This document shows, one piece after another, positions 54,920 to 64,000 of a DNA stretch of 64,000 bases. Each line of letters opens with the position of its first letter. The first letter of the stretch is position 1. A program made the position numbers and the translations under genes. The stretch comes from Riptortus pedestris (taxonomy: Eukaryota > Arthropoda > Insecta > Hemiptera > Alydidae). The stretch is taken from assembly GCA_019009955.1 (NCBI GenBank), contig CM032233.1:89253501-89317500 (forward strand), read 5' to 3'. Under the pieces are notes generated by a model. It saw only the letters and a program-made list of their open reading frames with translations, made no database searches and was not told the origin of the DNA.

Positions 54920-56360
54920 AGCTCAGAAAAGAAAGGGAGTGAGAGAGGTTCTATAGAACGTTTCACTTCGAGATGGCAGTATGTATTTTCAATGGGGTGC
55001 TCTGTCTCCCTCTTGCATATGCCTCGCTAGATAGCTCTGTCCTCCTCCCTCCGTGCGACGTTGCCGCTATATCTCAAAGTTGTCCAATTTTTACGGGAAA
55101 AATTCTCTAAAGTTCAGAATTTATCGCTCCATCTGCCTATGCTAAAAATTTATCAAGAAAATAAAATCTGTTTTTGCAATTAATTGTTTTTTGTGCATTT
55201 TTTTACATAAAATTTTTAATGGAAATTCTTGTTTCTCTCGTCACTGTGATCTTATTTTTTAAGATATTAGTTTGAAATTCGACATGAAGTTAGTATATAT
55301 TATCTTTATTCGTAGCAAGGAACAATTTTTTTTTCAACGACATTCCTTTCCATGTTTTTGCCATAATAAAAATAAAAATTGAGAAATCCTATTTTTAAAA
55401 AGTAGCCTGCGGGGAATTTCCGTTTTCTATAATTGTTTATTAAGTTTTGTTATACTCCTTTTAAAGAGGACAATTCAAATTTAATTTTGAGCCTCCTCCG
55501 AACATTATGGGACGCTGACAACTGATGCAATTAATATTTATATGTTGTGGGAGCGTCGCGGCACGAGGAGAGCTGGACCCCCCCCCCCCGGCTCTCTCCC
55601 GCCCGCTCTCCCGTTCTTTCTTATAACTGTCTATTCTACCATGATTATTTAAAAAGCCTCAACTCAGAAATTGTAAATTTTACTGGGAAGCACTTTTTTT
55701 ATTAATCTATTTTTAATAGTGATTTGAATGTTAATAACTTAAATATATCTTTCAAAATGTAATTTTTCGGACAAAAATTGGAGTTAAATGGCCTTTTATA
55801 AACTGAGAGCAAATAGAGGACTGTGAACAAACAGGATTGGGATGATTATTTATAACAATAATATTAATATATATCTTTTAATCCATTAATAATTAATTCA
55901 TTATAATCATAATTATAGTTGCATAATTAAAAAATAAAACCATTTTAATCAAAGAAAGTCCTAATAAAAATCTTTAATGACCTTCAAAAATGTCTATTGA
56001 AAGCAACTTAATTTTAGAGTATCTAATTTCTTAGCCCATCTGCCAAGGAGAATTCCCCGACGCTCCAGGTTAACCACCAGAACATGATTAATTCTCTCAA
56101 TTCCGCTCACATTACCTTATATTCACATTCTATTTTCAATTCTAATTATGTATGTTTAAATACTTTCGGTTTTTTTGTGAAATTAATTGATTTTTTTAAA
56201 ACACATTAAAGGAAGAAAATTACTTACTTCTGATTAATTTAATGTTCCGGTGAAAGACAGAAGAAGGGGGAGGGGGTAATATACTTTGCTCCTCATCAAA
56301 CAGTTACTTGTTTTTAAAATGCTTCATACAATTGAAATGTTCTTGTTTATCGCCATAATA
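54920..56360. mobile_element. Insert C, full-length copy, unclassified
   Basis: From GCTCAGAAAAGAAAGGGAGT to TTGTTTATCGCCATAATA. It includes a GC-rich CCCCCGGCTCTCTCCCGCCC segment near 55580 and GACGCTCCAGGTTAACCACC near 56057. I see no protein domain or terminal inverted repeats. It replaces the hairpin of a family A unit. Confidence 0.65.
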
Positions 56361-57070
56361 TATCATGGTGAGGTAAAATTAAATTAAAAGATTGAATGGT
56401 ATTAACTTATTCAAACATTGGAATGAATTGCAGGCTACAATATTGTTATTTTTATCTGACCAAGATATATATTGTTACTCTAAATAACAATGGAACAGTT
56501 TTTGTTATGAGCATTTTTGTTAATATAGCTTATAATTTAGCAGCAGTTGGTGCAAAGTCAGATGATACTGAGTCATGTTCAGTCGACTGCGCCTAACTAA
56601 AGTTGTTTGCGTCTATGTCGTTTATGCTTCCTTATACGACAAAAGTATATATATAACAAAAGTTACTCTAAATAACAAAATAAACAACTCTTATTATGTG
56701 CATGTTCTCCGAAAACCCAATAAGAAATAATGGCGAAAATGCAATAGGAAATGAAATATCACTATTTTTAATTTCAGGCCTCCCTTATAACCCCCACTCC
56801 TGTTCGTCTCAGAGAATATTAACATAGCCTAAAGTCTAAGTTGGTTTAGTAGTAATATACATACCAGGTTTCATAAAATTCGGGTTTCAAGCCGTTTATG
56901 GCGTTGAAAAGGTAACAAACAAAACAAACAAACAAAACAAACAAAACAAACAAACACGAAAGGAACAAAAGTGCAGTTTTTGGTTGGGTTCTATGACATG
57001 TGAAAACGAAAAGTTATCGTGAAATATCGCGAAAAAAATCAATGTACAGACAGAGAGGTTACAATTTTAT
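56361..57070 (-). mobile_element. Family A fragments, reverse
   Basis: ATTGTTACTCTAAATAAC from about 56470, the GCATGTTCTCCGAAAACCCA unit and the 5' end to about 57070. The sequence up to 56460 is unassigned. Extra single bases appear from 56880 on. Confidence 0.75.
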
Positions 57071-57110
57071 ATATATATATAGATTATATATATATATTTA
57101 AATATATTAC

Positions 57111-58268
57111 TGACTCAGATACCCGGCTTCGATCGGGAATTCATTTGAGGCTGAATGGTTGATGGTATTTTTTTGGCAAGGCTTTAGTTTGCACAATAGT
57201 TTCACCTTTAACACCGTCCCCACTATTTAGGAATAACACAACCGTGTGTTAGCCATTTGTTTAATAATAAAATTAATTTTTTAATTATGACTATCACTGT
57301 CCCTCCAAATTGTCATAATTCCCGTCTCCTGTGCATCATTATGCATAGATCTCAGTTTATTAAGCACTAAAATATTGTGGTGAAACTAAATTCCTTATTA
57401 ATTTCAGGCCTCCCTTATAACCCCCACTACCTGCCCGTCCCTAGATTGTTAGTACGGTTAAATAAAATTGTTCACTCCGCTATAGTTTTACGTATATCTC
57501 GTTTATAAATACGGTATACGACGAAAGTGTAATAACAAAAGTTACTCTAAATAACAAAAGTAAACAACTTTTGATATGTTAATATTATATCGGAAAAAAC
57601 CAATAGGAAAAAACGAAATTATCGCTATTTTTAATTTCTGGCTTCCCTATATCACCCCCACTCCTGCCCGTCCCTAGAAATGTTGGTATGGCTTGTTATA
57701 ATGAAACCGTTTTAGTGTGCTAATAGATTATACCGAGTTTTTACTCGGTTGAAGTGTTTTTGTGCCATAATAAAATTGTTGACTCCCGCCTATAATGTTT
57801 AGCGTGTATAACTCATTTATACTTCGTATTCGAACAAAGTGTATATAACAAAAGTTTACTCTAAATGAAAAAAAATAAATAACTTTTGTTATGTGCATAT
57901 TTGCCGAAAAACTAATAGGAAACGAAATATCCCTTTTTTTAATTTCAGGCCTCCCTTATAACCCCCCACTCCTGTTTGTCTCAGAGAATACTAATATAGC
58001 CTAAAGTCCTCTAAGTTGGGCGTAGTAGTAATATACATACCAAGTTTCATAAAATTCGGTTCAGCCGTTTATGCGTGAAAAGGTAACAAACAAACAACAA
58101 ACAAACAAACAAACAAAAAATCAAACAAAAAAAAAAACATACAATCAAACAAACAAACATACACGAAAGAAACAAAATGCAGTTATGGTGTATATGACAT
58201 GTGAAACGAAAAGTTATCGTGAAATTTGGCGAAAAAAATCAATCTACAGACAGAGGTTACAATTTTAT
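57111..58268 (-). mobile_element. Family A copy, reverse, rich in small insertions
   Basis: TGACTCAGATACCCGG to GACAGAGGTTACAATTTTAT. It has many one- to three-base additions relative to every other copy (for example TTTTAGTGTGCTAATAG, AAAGTCCTCTAAGTTGG). Confidence 0.85.
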
Positions 58269-58277
58269 ATATATATA

Positions 58278-59611
58278 CTAGCCCAGATACCCGGCTTCGC
58301 CCGGGAATTCATTTGAGGCTGGATGGCGATTGTATTTTTTTGGCAAGGCTTTACTTTGCACAATATTTTTGACATTTAAACCAGTTCCCAGTGTTTAGGG
58401 GTTTATAACCCGTTTGTTCAGCATTTGTTAATAATAAAATTAATTATTTATGTAAGTCCTTCACTGTCCCCTCTCATATTGTCATATTTCCCGTTTTCCC
58501 TCCGGTCCATTTATTCATAGATTTTAAATTATTAAGGAAGTAAAATATTTATAATAATATATTACAATTAGAATTAATTATTCCAGGTGAGGTACCTGGT
58601 AGTTCATATTGAAATGAATTATTGAGCAAATTTCTCTAAATAAATCAAAATAAACAACTTTTTTTAAGTGTATATTTGCCCGAAACCACAATAGGAAACA
58701 GAAATATCACTACTATTTTAATTTCCAAGGTCTCCCTTATAAACCCCCCCACTCCTGCCCGTCCCCTGAGAAATTTATAGTATGGCTTATTATAAGGAAG
58801 GCATTAGTGCTAATTACACATATCGAGTTTTATTTATTTCGGTTGGGTCTTTTTGATCCTAAATGAAAATTGTTTCACTTCCGCTATAGGTTTTAGCGGT
58901 ATATCTCGTTTAATAATTTCGGTATAACGAAAAAAAGTGTATAGAACAAAAAATACTCTAAATAACAACATAAACAACTTTTGTTATGTTTTCATATTTT
59001 CCCCGAAAAAACCTATAGGAAAAGAACATATCGCTATTTTTTATTAAGTTCAGCAGGCTTTCCCTTATAACCCCCATCTCCTGCCCGTTCCATAGAAATG
59101 TTGGTATGGCTTATTATAATGAAGGCCATCACTGCTAATACGACATAAACCGAGTTTTGAAGTTTGGTTGAGTCTTTTTTGGCAAATAATATTGTATTGA
59201 CCTCTCCCGCTAATAATTTTTAGCGTATAACGCATTTAAACTTCGGTAAACGGACAAAAGTGTAAATAACAGAAAGTTACTCTAAGAATAACAAAATAAA
59301 CAACTTTTGTTATGGTGCATATTTGGCCGAAAAAAACAAAAGAAAAAAACGAAATATCGATATTTTTAATTTCAGGCTTCCCTTATAACCCCCAACTCCA
59401 GTTTCGTCTCTCAGAGAAAATTAATATAGCCTAAAGTCTAAGTTAGGTTAGTAGTAATATACATACCAAGTTTCATAAAATTCGGTTCAGCCGTTTATGC
59501 GTGAAAAGGTAACAAACAAACAAACAAATAAACAAACAAACAAACAAACAGACACCAAAGAAACAAAATGCAGTTATGGTGTCTATGACATGTGAAACGA
59601 AAAGTTATCGT
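58278..59611 (-). mobile_element. Family A copy, reverse, rich in small insertions
   Basis: ACTAGCCCAGATACCCGG with an intact hairpin to GAAACGAAAAGTTATCGT, where it joins a forward copy. The left three quarters share the unusual small insertions; the last ~200 bp are clean. Confidence 0.85.
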
Positions 59612-61549
59612 ATCAATATGAACTACCAGGTACCTCCTTGGTATGTATATTACTACTAACCCAACTTAGACTTTAGGCTATATTAATATCCTCTGAGACG
59701 AACAGAAGTGGGGGTTATAAGGGAAGCCTGAAATTAAAAATAGCGATATTTCGATTCCTATTGGTTTTTCGGCAAATATAAACATAACAAAAGTTGTTTA
59801 TTTTGTTATTTAGAGTAACTTTTGTTATAAACACTTTTTTCGTTTACTGAATTATAAACGAGATATACGCAACAACCTATAACGAATGTGAACAATTTTA
59901 TTTGAGACGAAAGACCCAACCGAAATGAATAAAACTCGGTATGTGTATTAGCACTAACGCTTTCATTATAATAAACCATACTAACATTTCTAGAGACGGA
60001 CAGGAGTGGGGGTTGTAAGGGAGGCCTGAATTTAAAATAGCGGTATTTCGTTTTCTATTCGTTTTTCGGCAAATATGATCCTAACAAAAGTTGTTTATTT
60101 TCTTATTTAGAGTAACTTTTGTGATATTCATTTTTGACTTTTAACGAAGTATAAACGAGATATATACTATAAACTAAAGCGGGAGTCAACTATTTTATTG
60201 GGCGCTAACGATTGAACCGAACTTAACAAAACTCGGTATGTCAATTAGCATTAATTCTCCCATGATTATAAGCTATATTAAAATTTTTAGGTTCGAACGG
60301 GAGTGGGAGTTATAAGGGTGGCCTGAAGTAAAAATTCACGTTTATTTCATTTTCTATTTGTTTTCCGGCAAAAGGTGCACATGACAAAAGTTGTTTACTT
60401 TGTTATTTAGAGCAACTTTTGTTTCATTCACTTATGTCGTAAAATGAAGTAAATACGGGATATAAGCTAAATCTATAGCGGGAGTCGACGATTTTATTAG
60501 TGCTTATTTAAGTGATTTTTTATAGAGCATATTATGACAAATGATGCTATGTTTTTAGGCCTTATCTATTTCGAATTAATTTAGTACTAAGCATGATTCC
60601 GGATTAGTGTGATTATAATCTCCTCATCTCACACTCCCCCTTCGCCTCATTTATTTATTTTCCCTAGAAAATAACTTTGTTATTTATTTTCCAATAGAAA
60701 TATTAAACTATAAGAGCATTTCCATTATTTAATTTGTATAATGTTATTATTTAAAAAAAAAAATCGTGCTGAATTCCTCAAGGAGTGATAGAGGAAGTAG
60801 TAGGTGAATCAAACTCTTTGATTTTGAGTTTATATACTATCTTATTTCCGATATCTTCATGTTATTGAAACAAATATGTACTATCATAACAATTAAACGT
60901 TAATGTCATTATGAACAAAAGACAAAATGCTCTTAAACTCGATATGATTGTTTAAAGTATTACTTAGGTTGGCAGGGGGCGGCTACGAATCTCTTCCCTT
61001 CGAACTAGCTTTTTGAATATAATTGAAATTATTTTTAGTGTAACACTATTATTTAATTCCATCTGGTAGATAAATTATTACAATAATATTTTGAATTAAT
61101 AATTTAAGGAGAAGAGTGTTGATAGCTCTAATGCGAGTGCGGAAATAGACGGAGGCTAATAGAGTTAATTGAGTTTACTAATTTCCTGTGAAATGCTGGG
61201 CATTACGGGAAGTGATTACCACTGAGATCTACTATTATGAATATAACCTTACGTGCTAAACTATGCTTAAACTATATGTGCTCGGATTGGTTTTTGACAG
61301 GAAATAAGTTTCATTATAGACAATATTTAATTGTAATAAATACTATCCATGATAATGGTTTGAAGTATTCAAAAAGGTGAGTTAAAAAGTGGCAAGGGAT
61401 AGATTAGAAACACATTTTTATTTATTCTTCAAATATAAAATTTCTCATTTATAAGTCGCCTGCCTGACCCTCACAGCAAAACAATGAGCGCAATCAACAA
61501 TCATCATTCATCCTTAAATGATTTCCCGAGCGAAGCCGGGTACCTTAGC

Positions 61550-61552
<3 letters not shown>
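59612..61552 (+). mobile_element. Family A copy, forward, long form
   Basis: ATCAATATGAACTACCAGG, then the unit array and long-form interior to hairpin CCCGAGCGAAGCCGGG and TACCTTAGCTAT. Closely similar to 33241-35216. Confidence 0.87.
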
Positions 61553-61598
<46 letters not shown>

Positions 61599-61620
61599 TA
61601 TAGATAGATAGATAGATATA
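61553..61620. repeat. (TA)n and (GATA)n tract
   Basis: TA run followed by GATAGATAGATA repeats. Confidence 0.95.
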
Positions 61621-62115
61621 TGTCTATATGTCTGTTACCGCTCTAGCGGTCGTAATTCTTGTCTTATCGTTACCAAACTTGATATATAATCGTTTTATGT
61701 AAAAAGAAAGATCAAGTTCGTTAATGGCTGAAATCGGACCAGAGGGAGGGGGGGGTTAGAGGGGGAGAATTTCGAAAATTCTTAATATCTCCGTTATTAT
61801 GCGTCGGATCGAAAAATTGTATAGAACCAATCTCATTGCAAATGTAGTGTTCTATAAATGTTTTTATGTACATTTTTTCACTATCTTGATTATTTACTGA
61901 GATATTTGCATTTTTTAGTTTTCGGTCTTTAGTAAAGCCCCACTCCTACTCAGCTCATATTTTCAATATTCTATTATGTTATGAATCACTTTATTTGAAG
62001 CTTAAATACCAAATATTGTTCTCATTGAACTTTTAAGTTTTGAGATAAATGCAAATACGTGGCGCAGGTGGGAAATCTGCTTAGTTAACGAAGCCCCTGC
62101 GTGACGGACTTTTAT
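61621..62115 (-). mobile_element. Family B copy, reverse, 3' block missing
   Basis: TGTTACCGCTCTAGCGGTCG, CGTCGGATCGAAAAATTGTA, to GGGAAATCTGCTTAGTTAAC and CCCCTGCGTGACGGAC. Confidence 0.82.
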
Positions 62116-62455
62116 TTTTTGTCTACTCGCATTTACTATTATGCATGTAATGTTCTGCTCGGATTGGTTTTCGACAGGAAATATTTACATTTAATTTACT
62201 TGAATTTAATTATAATGAATGCAATCCATGATTATTGAAGGTGTATCAAACAGTGGATAGGGATTGATTAGGGACTAATTTTCATTTATTCTTCAAAACT
62301 AAAATTTCTAAGTAAGTACCCTACCTGTCTCTTACGGGAAAACTATTAGCCCAGATGGGAAGTGTAGTTGTACACATTGTAGCCTTGGCAAATAAAAAAT
62401 ACCATCAACATTCAGACTCTAATGATTTCCGAGCGAAGCCGGGTACTTAGCTAGT
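62116..62455 (+). mobile_element. Family A, long-form 3' end, forward
   Basis: GTTCTGCTCGGATTGGTTTT to hairpin CCGAGCGAAGCCGGG, TACTTAGCTAGT. Followed head to tail by the next copy. Confidence 0.85.
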
Positions 62456-62743
62456 ATATATATGAAATTGTAACCTCTGTCTGAACATTGATTTTTTTTC
62501 TCGAAATTTCTCGATAACTTTTTGTTTCACATATCATTGACACCATGCATTCTGTTTCTTTGGTGTCTGTTTGTTTGTTTATTTGTTTGTTACCTTTTCA
62601 CGCATAAACGGCTGAACCGAATTTTATGAAACTTTGTATGTATATTACTACTAACCCAACTTAGACTTTAGGCTATATTAATATTCTCTGTGACGAACAG
62701 GAGTGAGGGTTATAAGGGATGACTGAAATCAGAAATAGCGATA
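62456..62743 (+). mobile_element. Family A 5' part, forward, cut by pogo-like element
   Basis: GAAATTGTAACCTCTGTCTG to AGAAATAGCGATA. Elsewhere this unit reads AATAGCGATATTTCGTTTC, so insertion was at a TA. Confidence 0.88.
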
Positions 62744-63010
62744 CAGTAGGGACCCGATTAACCGAGTCGATCGGGACCGCTGTTACCTCGATTAATCGAA
62801 ATTCTCGGTTAATCGGAACCTACTAATACCAGCTGAAAATGTAAGGTTTTTAGAATAAAAACTAGTACCTACCTATAAGTTTAATAATTATATTCATATT
62901 TACATTTTTTAATCATAAATTAATAATAGAAGTAGATTGTATGTACATACATGCATATGTAGTATAAAATAACATCGGACACAAAAAAAAATTAATGGAA
63001 AATCGGAAAA

Positions 63011-63457
63011 CTATTTTGATTTAAAAAAATCATTTATTGTTGTTTGTTTTAAACAACTGCTTCTATCAGCAGCTGCAGTGTCTCTCCACTTCCTTAACAT
63101 CATCAGTTCATATGAAGGCACATCACCTCTGCCTTCTAAATAGAGTAGTGACCTGTCAAGTAGGTTGAAACCCTCTTCATGGCTTACTTTCGTGGGGATA
63201 GATACCTCGTCTCCTTCAAGCTCTTCTTCGTTAGTTGTTTTCATTATTTCATTAATGATTTCATCTTCCGTTAGGACCGCTAATCTCTTTAATGATTCTT
63301 CATTGACCCAATCTGTAACTTCGAAGTCCATTACATCTTGGGAGTTAAGATCTTTTAACAAAGAGCACAACTCCAGATTTGTTGGTGGCTCTTCGTTTGG
63401 CTGACTACTATTGGTAACTTCAGGCCATAAGTTTTTCCAGGCTTTATTTATTGGCTT
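63011..63457 (-). pseudogene. pogo/Tigger transposase C-terminal region with PIP-box-like motif
   Basis: The frame opens at about 63457 with NKAWKNLWPEV and continues through LCSLLKDLNSQDVMDFEVTD, WVNEESLKRLAVLTEDEIIN, an acidic EEELEGDE stretch, and MMLRKWRDTAAADR, ending KQTTINDFFKSK. It corresponds to the acidic tail after the DDE domain of Tigger/jerky-type transposases. QTTINDFF (63023-63046) fits the PCNA-binding consensus QxxI/L/MxxFF; pogo transposase is reported to bind PCNA. The reading frame differs from that of the N-terminal piece by a shift at an AATAAATAAA stretch near 63450. Without the catalytic domain it cannot transpose DNA. Confidence 0.8.
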
Positions 63458-63902
63458 CTTCTAAAAGCTCACACGATGACTTCTTCAATGTAGATCTGCA
63501 GTTAGAAGCCTCCTTGGATACACTTTGATAAATATAGTTTTCAATTTGCTTCCTATTCCTCCTCCAGTCACCGACAGCATTTTCACCGACAGCATTTTCA
63601 CCGACACCATAATCCTGAGCAACTTTTTTTAAAGACTCGCCTTTGTCCAAGCGATGAATTGCTTCTAATTTTTTTTCAAGCGAAATAACCACTCTTTTAC
63701 GTTTTTTAGCCGGGTTGTGACAAGTAGAGATGTAAATACAATATTCCCGGAACAGGGGAAGGAGGGTTCGACGTGGTGCTAGAGATGCATTTCTCAGAAG
63801 GCAATTAACGACTGTCTTAAGCTTCCTTTTAAACCGCTTGCTGAACACCTGCATCCGGCCTAGGGTTTTGAGGGTTTTAAAAAGCTTCATAATCACTTCC
63901 AA
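63444..63902 (-). pseudogene. pogo/Tigger transposase N-terminal HTH fragment
   Basis: 152 codons to TAA at 63444. Residues ~67-115 read KKRKRVVISLEKKLEAIHRL, DKGESLKKVAQDYGV and WRRNRKQIENYIY: the psq/CENP-B-type helix-turn-helix that binds transposon ends in this family (established). A 15-bp tandem duplication (63571-63585 and 63586-63600) repeats the residues GENAV at the tip of the motif, which should disturb the recognition helix. The first ~65 residues are not typical, so the true start is uncertain. The second DNA-binding domain and the DDE catalytic domain are deleted. Confidence 0.82.
63571..63600. repeat. 15-bp tandem duplication in HTH
   Basis: CCGACAGCATTTTCA occurs twice in direct succession. 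Confidence 0.95.
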
Positions 63903-63918
63903 AGGTTACCGCACCTAC

Positions 63919-63959
63919 TTTTTTTTTTTTTTTTTTTTTTATTTATTTTTTTTTTTTTA
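63919..63959. repeat. Poly-T tract inside the transposon
   Basis: A T23 run, ATTTA, then a T14 run, between the transposase fragment and the right inverted terminus. Confidence 0.9.
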
Positions 63960-64000
63960 AATGTTTGGCACCTCGATTAATCGGGACCTCGGTTAATCGG

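Larger units (their letters stand above)
62744..64000 (-). mobile_element. pogo/Tigger-like DNA transposon, internally deleted
   Basis: It begins CAGTAGGGACCCGATTAACC after a TA target. The window's last bases (CTCGATTAATCGGGACC, CTCGGTTAATCGG) are the matching inverted terminus, still incomplete. The CAGT start, TA target and 'CTCGATTAA' terminal repeat are typical of Tigger/pogo elements (established). The two transposase pieces inside lack the DDE domain. Confidence 0.88.

Overview
This is eukaryotic, AT-rich, intron-bearing DNA, most likely from an arthropod, probably an insect. The reasons are an arthropod-type Gypsy retrotransposon, a Penelope-like element, several LINE remnants, a pogo/Tigger-like transposon, and dispersed repeats whose ends carry (TA)n tracts. 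I cannot name the species from sequence alone. No bacterial gene structure, rRNA gene or CRISPR array is visible.

The left quarter (about 1-16.5 kb) holds one host gene on the minus strand. Six short exons spell part of a SENP6/SENP7-type SUMO protease (Ulp2-like, peptidase family C48). Three exons are confidently recognised (4294-4410, 3914-4132, 1876-1973). Three upstream exons (16374-16527, 9616-9767, 6328-6389) are inferred because their splice phases join without a break. The catalytic His is in the window; the Asp and Cys exons would lie beyond base 1. The introns carry decayed LINE pieces, microsatellites and copies of a short repeat called family B here.

From about 18.4 to 62.7 kb the sequence is mainly one dispersed repeat, called family A here. 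It is non-coding and about 1-2 kb long. One end begins AAAATTGTAACCTCTGTCTG. The other ends in a GC hairpin (CCCGGGCGAAGCCGGG) about 10 bases before CTAG, which resembles a Helitron 3' terminus. About 25 copies and fragments lie head to tail or head to head, separated by (TA)n. Many contain internal units of about 300 bp, each with a conserved hairpin. Family A has served as landing ground for a 5'-truncated Penelope-like retrotransposon with an intact ORF and a 13-bp target duplication (36152-38026), for a Gypsy copy (30832-33237), for family B ends, for an unclassified 1.4-kb insert C (54920-56360, deleted copy at 46830-47195) and for a pogo-like transposon at the right edge.

A second, convergent Gypsy relic keeps gag and protease but has lost the rest of pol (28531-30084). 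Structural oddities include an exact 131-bp relocated patch with 9-bp flanking duplications, a 576-bp tandem duplication, an inverted duplication at 52.3-53.5 kb, and a C15A minisatellite of exact 16-base period that may be an assembly artefact. Apart from the SUMO protease and the Penelope ORF, I see no intact protein gene.
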